From: Pyxicephalus adspersus
Lineage: Eukaryota; Chordata; Amphibia; Anura; Pyxicephalidae
Direction: 5' to 3'
Assembly: GCF_032062135.1 (NCBI RefSeq)
Contig: NC_092863.1
Span: 19,364,303 to 19,428,302 of the forward strand
Length of the DNA: 64,000 nucleotides
Shown here piece after piece: positions 34,130 to 45,150 of the stretch. Every line of letters begins with the position of its first letter. Positions within the stretch are counted from its first letter, which is position 1. The position numbers were made by a program, and so were the translations under genes. The notes below the pieces were generated by a model. It was given only the letters and a program-made list of their open reading frames with translations. It searched no databases and was not told the DNA's origin.

Positions 34130-34359
34130 TATTTTATTCAGGTTGCCATTGCAGGAAAAAACCTCCCAGGCATGTGCAGAAGGAGCAGCTTTAACCCTCC
34201 TGGGATACATGTTGTGTACATGTAATACAGGCAGCTCTGCGCTCCCATTCAGTAAAGACAGAAGTCTTTTTTAAAAGTTTGAGAAAAAAAGAAGATAATT
34301 TTTACTTATATAAAAGGGTTAGCTACCCTTTTATATAATCATTTTGTTGATAGGTCCGC
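34130..34359 (-). mobile_element. TTAA MITE fragment
   Basis: On the minus strand it starts TAAAAGCGGACCTATCAACA, near the TTAAAGCGGACCTAAACTC consensus. It continues through GGGTAGCTAACCC and ACTGAATGGGAGCGCAGAGC to GCTGCTCCTTCTGCACATGC. The edge at 34355-34359 is TTTTA rather than TTAA. The left limit is uncertain. Confidence 0.55.
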
Positions 34360-34432
34360 TTTTAGGATGATGGACCACATCGGCCTGTTTAAAAAGCTTC
34401 TATTACCTTCTTGTGTATTTTTTTGCACCAAC

Positions 34433-34434
<2 letters not shown>

Positions 34435-34492
<58 letters not shown>

Positions 34493-34495
34493 TTT
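34435..34495. repeat. (TA)n microsatellite with T tract
   Basis: About 50 bases of TA followed by a run of T. It lies between the TTAA MITE and the 5S-derived sequence. Confidence 0.9.
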
Positions 34496-34562
34496 GATCT
34501 TTCTAATTTTATAGCACTTTTTTTTAGTTTAAATAAAAGCAATATATTGAACAAAAGAAAAA

Positions 34563-34683
34563 AGAACCTACAGCACTAGGAATTCCCAGATGGTCTCCCA
34601 TGCAAGTACAAACCAGGCTCAACCCTGTTTAGTTTCCGCAATCAGACGAGATTGGGCACATTGAGACTGTGGCCACACGCAAT
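34563..34683 (-). pseudogene. 5S rRNA-derived sequence
   Basis: The minus strand reads TGTGGCCACA, then GTGCCCAATCTCGTCTGATT, GGAAACTAAACAGGG, GAGCCTGGTTTGTACTTGCA and ATGGGAGACCATCTGGGAAT, ending GCTGTAGGTTC. This follows vertebrate 5S rRNA over its whole length, including the internal control region read by TFIIIA, with scattered substitutions and a small deletion after GGCCACA. A T-rich run (TTTTTTCTTTT) follows directly, as in a Pol III terminator. It is most likely a pseudogene or retrocopy; a 5S-derived SINE or a diverged variant gene is less likely. It stands alone, not in a tandem array. Confidence 0.8.
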
Positions 34684-34794
34684 TGAAATATTTCAAGGTC
34701 CTTAAATCTAATCTTAAAACTATTTGGATAAAAGAAAGGTACAAAAAAGTTTGACAACTCTACTTAGACCCTTGATTTTCTTTTCCCTTTATGC

Positions 34795-35234
34795 CTAAAG
34801 CGTACCTAAACCCACAATTTTTACTTTACATAAAAGGGTAGAGCCCAAAGCCTCCCAGGATACCTACGTCACACATCCCGGGAGGCTCCTGGGTGCTCCT
34901 CCTGCACATGCCCAAGCATCTCAGGCATGCGCAGAAGGAGCCTTTTCGTTAAAAGGGAAAAAAATTGCCGATCACACACATGCGCAGTGAGATTGGCAAT
35001 TTTTTCCCCCCATCTACGTCACCTGATCTCCGCCTGTGTTGCGTGACATAGGTAGAAGAACCAGCAAGAAGAGGAGAAGATGACGGCGCCCAGAACACCG
35101 GCACAAAGTCCGATGCCAGTACGATGCGAGACCCGATGGAAGAGACCTTTGGACCGATTGACAGCCCTGCGGGCTTAAAGGTAAGTATATATTTTTTTGG
35201 TTTTGGGGGACTTTTGAGTTTAGTTTCTCTTTAA
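34795..35234 (+). mobile_element. TTAA MITE, longest copy (about 440 bp)
   Basis: Left CTAAAGCGTACCTAAACCC, right TTTTGAGTTTAGTTTCTCTTTAA (TTAA at 35231-35234; the left TTAA decayed to CTAA). The interior holds the hairpin (34849-34860 with 34876-34887) and a second foldback: AAAAAAATTGCCGATCACAC against GTGAGATTGGCAATTTTTT. A GTAAGTATAT splice-donor-like word at 35181 also occurs in related copies. The minus-strand 90-codon frame is not a gene. Confidence 0.75.
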
Positions 35235-35367
35235 GGCTTACAAGGTCAAGGCAAAATGTCAATGCAAAACCTGTAGCTGCTGCCATCTCTAAAAGGGAAA
35301 CCAGATGTGTGCTTTGTTGGATAGAAGCAATTGGAAGAAGCCAGAATGGCTTACAAACATAATTATT

Positions 35368-35475
35368 TTAAAGCGGACCTAAACTAAAATTGTTACCTTA
35401 CAAAAAAGGGTAAAACTCTTTTATTTAGGGTAAAAATTACTTTTCTTTTTTTTTGGGGGGTGGGGTGTTAAATAC
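35368..35475 (+). mobile_element. TTAA MITE, 5' fragment
   Basis: TTAAAGCGGACCTAAACTAA, then AAAAAAGGGTAAAACTC as in the family head. It is lost after the GGGGGGTGGGGTGTTAAATA stretch. Only the left end is present. Confidence 0.6.
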
Positions 35476-38179
35476 GTCTACCCAGGAAATCATTGTTGGT
35501 AAAAATGCTTCCAATATTAAATGTACATATATTAAAACTTTTAAGCTGCAACAGCAATGATGCATCTCTAATGGTGAACACCTTACTGAAACTTTCTATT
35601 ACTTATCTATACTTTGCACAGCAAGACAGTTTGTCAGAACTGCTAACGGGCACGTTGTGGAACTTGTGGTATCTCTCAGGAAGTTCTCTTGAGGTGTTTG
35701 TCACAGTTGGAGCATACTATTAGCTTTTTTTCAACAATCACATATGTAAATACAATGGTTACTGCAGTAAAGTATTTCCTGTATCTTTTTAAGTGCTAGG
35801 ACAGTTCTGATTTTAAGGTGATAGTTCTGGAAATTCTGTGGTTATAAATATTGCATTTACTGGCAATACTTCAGACATTTTAAAAATATATCATTTACTA
35901 ATCAAGAAGATGTATGTAATGTCGCCATATATTTTACACTACAGTTATGTTTCATACCTAGAAACATAACATATGGAGTCAAGTTAACCTTTTCAAACCT
36001 GTCTCCATTATAACAAAATTACACAGTCCAAAGTTTTTGAAAAACTCTTGGCTGTGGTATTGGCAGATCCGGCACTGTTATACCATTTCCCTAACGTAAG
36101 TATCAGTGAGGAAGTGTTGGGATGATAATGCAGAAGGGTATAGCAGGCATCACAGACACCTTTTTTCAGGATCCAAAGTGTATTGTGTGGACGGGCTGGC
36201 ATACAGATTTGTTAAAATGTACTTTATTTATTTTACTGCTTTTTAATGTTGTTCCCAGGCCTGATTTCTGAAGCGTGTTTTATTTAACATGTACCATGTG
36301 GGTGTGTTGAAGATCAGAGATAACCTAGGCTTACTTTCTCAGCCCACTTCCACTTAAAAAAAAAAAAAAAAAAAAGTGTTCCAAAAATGAATGGACGTGC
36401 TATATACATATATGTATACTGTATACAGAGTAATTAGTAAATACTCTGTATCTTTGTAGTGCTTTTAATAGAATATTTCTGGTGTTAATTTTAACACTGT
36501 GAGTTGCTACAAAGGACTGAACAGCGAGGCTCCCTTTGGTGCAGGCTCCCTGTAGGGGCAGTTAATATGGTCCAGCCTTATGGTCTGATGCTGTAACTGA
36601 GTAGCTGGTTTCCGCTTTCTTATGGTTACTGCGTGCAGTCTTCACAACCATTGTCTCCTGCTATCAGTAGATATATAATTTGTTCAATCTTTTCAACTGT
36701 TCTCATTTATGAAGAAGCAGCCTAGGTGCTGCGAAACATGTCAAATGAAGGATACCCCCCCCCCCTTTTCATAAAACCAACCGCTTTGATGGACATGGTT
36801 TTGGGGAGAATGTGATTGTACAAGTAACACTGCATTGCTCCCTGTAAATTTGTGGAAAACAATACTTTTTTTTTTGTGTTAAGTTTAGGTTATGTATATT
36901 TATTTGTTTTAACTGTATAGACTTTGGAACTCTCTTGATCAACTCTCTTGAAAAAATCTATTCACTAGTTGTTCAGTTAAAAATATATTCAGGTATTTGT
37001 GGTGCACTTTGGCAGTTTAGTAATGTAACATTGGTACAGTAGTAGTAAGTGTTATCACATTTATTCTCATGAAAACCACATGTTTATATGATCTGTAATT
37101 CTTACCACTCAGATGTGAACAAGCCATAACATTGCACAATTCCAATTGTAATTACCATGGTTGTTAGATGTGACATGTGAAACTTTTGTCAAAGATGGCT
37201 GTAGATTAAAATAGTAGAATAGTAGCTTTTATTATATAATATTAGAAATGATTTGAGAAATAAAGTGACTTATATTTTATAGTAAAACTTCAAGCAAATT
37301 GTGTTTTTTTTCTCCTGTTGTCTTGGCCAGATAGGATAATGGAGAGTGAAAACCAATCTGGCCAGTTGCAGAAAGCAGTACATTTTTGTGTTTTTTAGTT
37401 GTTTAGCGGGTACGGGATCTTCTTTGCTTAGACTTTTTTATTCTTAAAATAAAGATATTTAAATAGACATGTTTCCTCAAGATTGCATTAGGGTTGATGT
37501 AAATAGTTTAGAAAGCAATACTGGGGTACGGTAGACTAGTAAGTCTAATGCAAGTATATTGGTAAAAGGTATTCTGGAAGGCCTTATGCAAAAAATATAG
37601 CAGGTAATAAGTGCATGAAAAGGAATTGACATGAGCTAAAATCACAAGTCATGTCTAATAATATGATAAGGTTTTATGAATATGCAAAGATCAAGTCAGG
37701 ATGTAGAAATGTTGTGAAGTGAAATGTGTTCTTTGTACTGTTAATCATGAAAATGTATGCCCAATTTTAGAACAAGGCAAGAGAAAAATGTGTGTATATG
37801 GGTAAAATTTGGCTTAACGTCAAAAGACATTTGTGTCTATTTTTAAAGCAGTGAATCTGTTATTCACCATACTGGAATAAAAAAATCTGATGAATAGCAG
37901 ATTCACTCTGATTACATCTGTGTGTAATTGAAAAACTTGCACAGTTCATGCATCCATTGCTATTGCTTGCTTGTCACCAAGATGCAGCTGTAGAATTGGA
38001 GGGTTGGGTTGAATCAAAGCAGGGTTTATAGGATCCATCCAACAAATGCAAAAGACATATATCTATCACTGGGTGATGTTGAAAAAGGGTTTTGAAATGC
38101 AAATGAAAGAAACTGTAGATAAATTTGTCTTGAATTTTGTATCTAAAGGTATGAAACTGTAGCTTAAAGTGCTAAACAC
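35476..38179. other. mostly unannotated DNA
   Basis: No gene supported. It contains an A run of about 20 at 36356-36376, a reversed copy of the dispersed GAAGAAGC..GAAACATGT motif at 36712-36745 followed by a C run, and otherwise AT-rich unique sequence. Confidence 0.5.
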
Positions 38180-38237
38180 TTTTTTTTTTTTTTTTACTGA
38201 AGTACTTGCAAAAAAAAAAAAAAAAAAAAAAAAAAAA
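38180..38237. repeat. T16-spacer-A28 inverted homopolymers
   Basis: A run of 16 T (38180-38195), a 14-base spacer ACTGAAGTACTTGC, then 28 A (38210-38237). The arms can pair perfectly, giving a hairpin or cruciform, and the spacer itself contains AAGTACTT. Assembly length in such runs is often unreliable. Confidence 0.85.
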
Positions 38238-39002
38238 GATATTTTGTATTTTAGGAGTCATGTATAAGGAGCATCCCCCTAAAATGAAAATGAGTTTGAA
38301 CCAAGATGTTTCTTTTTATTTTTAGGTACCCATTAGATTTTCAACAGAGAGGTAAGCATTAAGGTTATTTTTATATTATTTATATATCCAAAGATCCATT
38401 TGTAAAGGTACTGCGTTTGGAGGTCTACGTTGGGGTGATCCATGTCACAGATATCTTATTTTTCCTGTAGTCCACACAACTAGTATTAAAATATTTAAAG
38501 CTAACAAGCACACTTAATTACCATAAGCTTTACACTTGTGTAATCTTTTAAACATTTCATTAGGTTGTACTAATTATTTTCCCTGCTTTGAGCAGTGACT
38601 AATAGGAAAAGAAAATTGGATTAGACTAAAACATCACATCATGTGTGGCAGCCTAAGAAATTGTCTAAACCTGCTGAAATTCATAGGCGCTGGCAATCTG
38701 ATGTCTGTGGATACTTTCAAATAAACTTCAGTTATCTGTTTTAACAGTTGCAATAAACCTTTTTGCAATCACCATACAGAGTTTTTTGCATAGATACAAA
38801 AATGTAAGTTGCTTAACAAAAGAACTACCTAAAAATGTAAATAACAATACCAGTAACAAAATACATTATCTTCTAAAGTTAGTAAAAACAAGTGTCCATT
38901 CATTTTGTTCTAAAATTATACCTTCAATGATTTTGGTACACTATAAATGCAACCGTCACTGGCACTGGCATCTGTGATCACCGGAAGGAACAAACTTTCC
39001 CT
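38238..39002. other. unannotated AT-rich DNA
   Basis: No gene or repeat recognised. The frame at 38786-38977 has no family features. Confidence 0.5.
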
Positions 39003-40400
39003 TTTTTATTGAGTTTTATATATCAATAAACAGTACATAGGAACAAATAAGATACAATAATAGGGTATAAGTAAAAACGGATAGAAAAAGCAAAAATGGG
39101 AGATTAAAAACAAACCAAATATCAAAAGGTGAAACCAAAACAAATAAATACAATGTAGGATGATACAACACACAAAAACCAACATTCTTCTCTCATGGTT
39201 ATGTTAACAGTATACTAGGTAATGTTTAAAAGGTACCAGGATACGGGAACGGTCTGCTTCCATGAACGTATGACTACAAAATGAGTACCATTTTTTAGGA
39301 ATTTTAGGAAGTATTTTTTAAGTTTGGCGTTGAGCATTTCTCAGCAGAATATGGTTTTTAGGGAAAGAACAATCTTGTCCACCAAAGGTGGGAGCAGATG
39401 ATTCCAGTTGGAAAGTATAGCATGTCTTGCAGCCAATAAATAGATGGAAATCCCTCTTCTTGCCCCTTTACCTCTCACAGTGGGCCTGATTTATTAAAGC
39501 TCTCCAAGGTTGGAGAGGATACCCTTTTATCGGTGAAACTAGGTGATCCTGCATGCCTGGAATAGATCTGGTCAAGGAATGAAAACTTTTGCTTGCAAAT
39601 AGCAAATTACTTTTAGGAAATCCATTCCAGGTTTGCTGGATCACCCAGCTTCACTCATAAAAGTTTATTCTCTCCAGCCTTGGAGAGCTTGACTAAATTA
39701 TGCCCAGTTTCGGAGAGATCATCCCAGCAAAGAAAAAAACATAATACAATAGTATATAATACATATAACCAGTAACATCACGAATATACTGTAACACCTG
39801 TCTCCAAAAGCAGGTCACCAAGGGGAATGACCAGAAACAGTAGACTAGTGTTGCAAAAGTCTTGCAATTACGGCATTGTAGACAGGAGTCTACCCTCACT
39901 CCTGTGTTACCGAGGGGTCTTAATTCTCTATATGCTGGATGAAAGAGTTTAAACTGTGTGTCTCTCCAGATTTCATTAATAATAATTTTCCTGACCATTT
40001 GGTATCCATGGATAATTTCGTCTGTGCGGTCAACTTTTCCTAGTTCCCCCTGTAATTTGCATATATTGGTGGAGTCCAAGGATTTGGCAAAGAAGATCTG
40101 CAGTGACATGTAAATGGAAGCGATACCCGGGGATTTTGCCAGAGCAGTAAGATTCCGATAAAACCCTTTAGAGTTTTAGAAAAGGTTGAAACCCCAATTA
40201 ATGAACATTCTTAGTGTTGCATCAAAAGTGAGAGGAGGACGATATCTGCACATATGGCTTTGGCTTCTTCCATCATGTAAATGACTTGTGTTTCTATGAA
40301 TAAATTATTGTACCCAACAGGTGCTTCAGTTTCCCCTGTGATATGGAGCAAGTCCTGCCAGTTAATTTGACAGCAGAGATTTGCCAGCAGTAGTTAAGGG
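39003..40400 (-). mobile_element. L1-like LINE, 3' part of ORF2, split by a MITE
   Basis: Minus-strand frames read KIIINEIWRDTQFKLFHPAY, GVRVDSCLQCRNC, YCFWSFPLVTCFWRQVLQYI and, after the MITE, IYLLAARHAILSNWNHLLPP. This is the order of the L1/Tx1 ORF2 C-terminus, with a Cys-rich segment (CLQCRNCKTF) and a W..CP..FW block. Upstream at 40110-40400 more of the same region is visible (LAKSPGIASIYMSLQIFF). The T-rich edge near 39003-39013 is the probable 3' tail. Stops show it is dead. Missing: endonuclease and RT core. Confidence 0.75.
39482..39705. mobile_element. foldback MITE, PIF/Harbinger-like
   Basis: A 224-bp palindrome with GGGCCTGATTTATTAAAGCT at the left and AGCTTGACTAAATTATGCCC at the right; the arms pair through most of the length. 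AGT flanks both sides (39479-39481 and 39706-39708). Same family as 33034-33256. It interrupts the L1 frame, which resumes on the other side. Confidence 0.85.
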
Positions 40401-42081
40401 CAAGAGCTGCGGTGCTGAAGGATCAACATAAGAAATATGCCCTAGGTACTTTGTTGTTTTTTTTCCAAATCCTTTACATAAATTTTAAAACTGACCAATA
40501 TTTATGAAAGACAAGCAATAGCAACTAGTACAAATGCGGTGCAATACAAAAACAGCTTAGCAAAGTAGTTTAAAATCACACAACTATAGTCTAAAAAGTT
40601 AATACCAGTTCAAGCAATAATCTATGATTGGTCATAAGAAATATTCCACATTAAAAGTAAGATACAATACAGCCTGATACCCAAATATAAATAAAATTCA
40701 AAGAAAGAAGGAGAGCATACATAAAATGGAGCGAAGAGGCTCTATTAAACAGATCTTCTTCAATCTTTAAGTCGATATAATGGAAAAATAGGGATTGTCC
40801 TAGTATTTATTAGATATAAATGCATTTGATCTTTGCATTTTAATAAGCTTCTGTCAGGCATTTCTTAGAATATGTGCATGAACAGCTCAGAGCACAGTGT
40901 CTAGAAATGTGCAAGCATGCATATAAGGAGTTTTCAGAAGAGATGCAAAGCCTTATTGCTAGCAAATTTCTCTACTCTAAAGTTCCAATTCAATCAATTG
41001 TTTTTTTTTTTTTTGTTTTGTTTTTTTTTTTGGTGCTCCAAAGAGATTTTTGCATTTGCAGATTTGCCAGTATCCACAACATATTTCTAGATAATGGTAT
41101 ACTTTATCTGCCAAAAGGAACTTCTGCAAGGCTGCAGTGTCTGCACTCCCATTCTATCTTCATGAGGTCTTCTTCTGGGTTCAGAGTCTTTGACTGTCCT
41201 CCATTGGCTGTGTTGAGATTCTATATTTCTCACTCTTGGCAAAGAATCGTAACAAAACTTTACACTGTGCTAATGTCGCTTAATGCACTGTAGGAAAAAG
41301 AATATACAAAAAAAAAAACAGTTTGAATTCTATTTGTGGTCTCCCACATCCCTAAAAATACATTTGAATAGGTGGGAGCACAAGTTTTACTCATTTCAGT
41401 CCTTCTCAACTGTCTGTGGATACTACAGATAAAAAGAGGATAGTTTAAATTTAGTTCAAAAGAAAAAAAAAAGTTTGCTATTTGTGTTCCAAGCTGACAT
41501 TTTGAAAGTATTCACATGTTTGGCTACCCAGATTGTGATAAATATTAATGGAACAGTAGCAACTAACATGTGCATTCCAAACAGATGGCATACCTCCCCA
41601 GTACTGGTTGACTGGAAATGTTTGCTCATACCTGAAGGTGCTCATTAGATATTAGCTGACAACCAGTTTGTCACCTGGGGCTTGTTGCAAATGTCTAGCC
41701 CTATCACTTGTGCTAGTAAAAACATCATAAACAGGTCATTGGTTTGACCAATGTATAATGTTTTGATCGAATCTAGCAAAAAAACATTGGATTGTACAGT
41801 TATTTCTATCCATTTTGACCAATTTTATGTAATTGGCTGGATGGGTTAGAGAATTCTGATTTAAACAAATGATTATTCACAAGCCTGTCTGTCACTATAA
41901 TAAATGTGCTTTATTCCGATTAAAAAGAAGCCTTATTTTTACTTTCTGATCTAATAAAGCTAGTCATTGTCAGAGACTTGATATATTAAAACAATTTCAT
42001 GGTTTATGCTGTTCCAAACAATTGTTTTTTTACCAATTACCATGAGTGGTCATTTTAATGCATTATATGTATATTATAGAC
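40401..42081. other. unannotated AT-rich DNA
   Basis: No gene supported. The 139-codon frame at 40874-41293 spans a T/G homopolymer region (41000-41032) giving Phe/Leu runs, so it is not credible. No named repeat seen. Confidence 0.5.
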
Positions 42082-42188
42082 CAGGGGAAGTTCCTTCTCC
42101 TTTGAGTGACACATGGCTCCCCGAGCATTCACGGTCCAGAATACATGAGATTAGTGGTCCGTGAGCTCCAAAAGGTTGGGGAGCACTG
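42082..42188 (-). mobile_element. hAT MITE, internally deleted 107-bp copy
   Basis: Flanks TTATAGAC (42074-42081) and TTATAGAA (42189-42196) agree at seven of eight bases. The right end is CCAAAAGGTTGGGGAGCACTG. The left end CAGGGGAAGTTCCTTCTCCT begins inside what is the interior of other copies, so most of the body is lost while both flanks remain. Confidence 0.75.
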
Positions 42189-44640
42189 TTATAGAAGATG
42201 TAGGTTTCTGTACATTGGAGCTAAAGGTAATTTGCTCATGCTTTAGTAACTATTTGAAGGGTCAGTTGTTGACAGCAGCTGCTTGACTCTTATCATAACA
42301 TTATAACATTAAAATTGATCATATCTGTAATATGGTAGCAGTATTCCACAAGCATTCTTTTTCAGGTCTATTGCCCCTTTTTTCATAGTCATGAACACTT
42401 TTTTTTTTAGGAATGTTTCAAAAAGCACATCTGACAGATCTGTAATTGCACTATCTAATCATTTATTGTGTCTGAGAACAAATTAGAAGATGCTGATTTT
42501 CTTCTCTTTGGTCATGTGGCACTTGAGCACATAGTGCCTGTGTGCCCGCTCCACAGATCCCAGCAGAATTGTTATCACATTTTCATACAGGCCTCACAGC
42601 AGTCTGGTCTTCCTAATTGCATTTAAACCTTTGTTTAGGTGCCATTACCAGATGCATCTAACATCTGGCTTTATTTGACAAAATACAATAGCCAGATGTT
42701 TGCAAGCTGCAAACAAAAAGGATCGGGTACAAAATAGTTTTAATTAGAGTGTTCTACTTAATCCATACAGAGACCAAGTGCATTGTTGGCTATCATTTGA
42801 GGAATAATACAAGTCATGAAGATAGAATGGTTAATTCTTTAACCCAGTTTACGAATAAATTAAAGACTGGCCATAGTTTATGCTCAGTGAATATGTATGC
42901 TGACTTTTGTAAAGTTATGTGAAAGTACATATTATTGGCAGTTTTTCCTGCTAGTGTGTTGGAAAGTATTGTTAATATGCATGATAACCCACTACTGTGG
43001 TAACATAAGGATAATCCAAGAACTGTCTAGAAAAGACCAGACATGGTCTCCTCTCACCCCTCACCCATACTTTAAATCCGTGTGTGTATCCTTTTTCCAA
43101 TTCTGCCCGCAGTAATTGTTCCTCAGTGATGCTGACATGATGTCAGCACTGTATATATATGTAATTCCACTGTGACTGCAGGGACTGAGGACACCTCCTC
43201 AGAAAGTCATTTAACTTGTAACACTTGCAAGAAAATCAACTGATGGAATGGAAAGTCTTTGGGAGACATCACCAGAGATAAGGTAAGTATTGCAGCCAGA
43301 GCAAGTCTTTTGCATTAGAATAATAACTAGTGTTTGCCCACTATGGATTAAAGTTTGTCCAGTATGAGCCATTGCACTGACTAGTCGAAATGAAAGCAAC
43401 AGTAAAAACACAATATTAAGAGAAATTACAGTGTAAAACAAAATCAAATATCCTTGCCACAATGTATAAAAAATTATCCTCTAATTTTCTAATATCCTCT
43501 AATATTTTAGGTTTCTGCTTGTGAGTTTAACTAATATCTAAAAAAATATCGTAGAGAAAAAACATCTTTATTTAAATTTCCCCACCAAACAAGGTAGCAT
43601 TTATAGATTAGCTAATTTATTCTGAGCACATGACGTTTTTCTTCTTCCTAAATGAAATGATCATCTTGGGTTTGACAGTGACAAATTTTATAACAGTATA
43701 ATTTCTCCTTGTAAATGTCTCCATAACATGTAAATGTGTGAGATGTAGTGCAGCTGTGCAGCGCCCACAGAAAACGATATTTTCTTGCTATGGAAACGGC
43801 ATGCTGCCTTTTGAAGGCTGATTTGTTAAACTGGAGGATCAAAACGGAAGTATTGGCTGATTTTTGTATGCAATGAGTGAAAATTAATATTACCTTCCTA
43901 AATGTTCTCTGTCTTTTATCCCTTTATCAAGAATAGAGCTGCATTTTTCCAGTGTACTGGCCTATCACCCCTCTTTGCCATTGTATTTGGTCACTAGTTG
44001 CATTATGTTTCAAATTTTAGCTTTAGTTCTGGCTATAGTGTCAGCGACAGTCTCACTGATCCAAAGTTTTGCATTAGATTTGATGCACTGCAACATTTCA
44101 TTGAGTTGCCTAAGCAGATGGTTCAGGCACTCAGATACTTGTTTTTTTGCAGGGAGAAGATTCTAGTCATCTGGGGCCTTGCATTAGCATGACCTTTGTG
44201 ATTTTCCGGTGGGTTTGCAATTGCAGATGCTGATTGGTCAATTAAACATCTATGATGGCCTCCACAGCTTTCCTTTATTGGGGCACACTATCCAGGGCTG
44301 CCTTCAAAGACCCCTTTTTTTTTACACAAGTGTGTGGCATCTTTTTCTGCGAGCCAGCAATACTTTAATTTGCTCCGTTAAAAGTGGCTTTACCAAGCCA
44401 TCAGAGCTCAAGTTCCAAGTTCCCCTTGGAGCAATTTGTCTTCATCAGGGGATGCTAAAGTAAGGAGAAGTCTGTTTTTTTTTTTTTTATTCTTCATTCT
44501 TCTTTTGTAGGAAGGTTGTAGTAAAAATTCAGCTTCTCTTTGGAGAACTTTCGCTACTAAATGTCAAAAGTCTGTATGGGCCAACAATCTGCAAGTTTGA
44601 CACTCCTGCTCTTGTGACAGTTTAAAGCTTCCTCTACACT
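42189..44640. other. unannotated DNA, possible conserved block
   Basis: No gene supported. 42430-42760 has homeobox-like words (TAATTGCA, ATCTAATCATTTAT, TTTAATTAGAG), inverted AGATGCATCT, and no repeat resemblance; it could be a conserved non-coding element, which I cannot test. The rest is AT-rich and unremarkable. Confidence 0.4.
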
Positions 44641-45150
44641 GGGGTGGGACCAAACGAATTTGACGCTATAATGCTTCATTTCCTTTACCCACGTTTATCG
44701 GCAAGAGATCCGCATTATTACAGCATATTGCAAAGGCCTACCTACCCGTCCTATCCCTCCCCTGCCCAACCTATTCCCTGGTTCTCCTTTTCCTTTTCTG
44801 CTTTTCTTTGTTGTTGAATTTATTTGCACTCATGTATTTACGAATTAGCGCGGCCAACCCACCGGGTAGGGAGGGAGGGGTGCAGACCATGTTAGGGGAC
44901 CCCCCCCCAAAGACATTGCCTCTTCCCAAGGTCTATGCTCAGCCCCAAGGATAATTCCATGGACTTATGACCTGGGAGACGATAAGCTTTTTCTACGGGT
45001 GGTCTTGTGAGTTTTATGCCTTCATACGGATCGACATTGAACTTGTCACATTGTTTGTTCATTTTATATTACCTTGACAACTGATTGTTTACAAAGTTGA
45101 AATGTAATAAGTTATTTGTAAATTTTTATTAAAATTGTATTGAAAGCGTT
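44641..45150 (+). mobile_element. possible LINE 3' end
   Basis: A G+C-mixed stretch ending in AAATTTTTATTAAAATTGTA, with a decayed frame reading MLHFLYPRLSARDPHYYSIL followed by a long untranslated tail. The layout suggests a Tx1/L1-like 3' terminus, but no diagnostic domain is visible. Low confidence. Confidence 0.3.

Noticed and set aside
34563..34683. Functional 5S rRNA gene
   Set aside because: Too many substitutions and a small deletion relative to vertebrate 5S, and no tandem array; pseudogene is the safer call.
40874..41293. 139-codon plus-strand frame
   Set aside because: Crosses a T/G homopolymer tract giving Phe runs; no domain or splice context, and composition typical of AT-rich chance frames.
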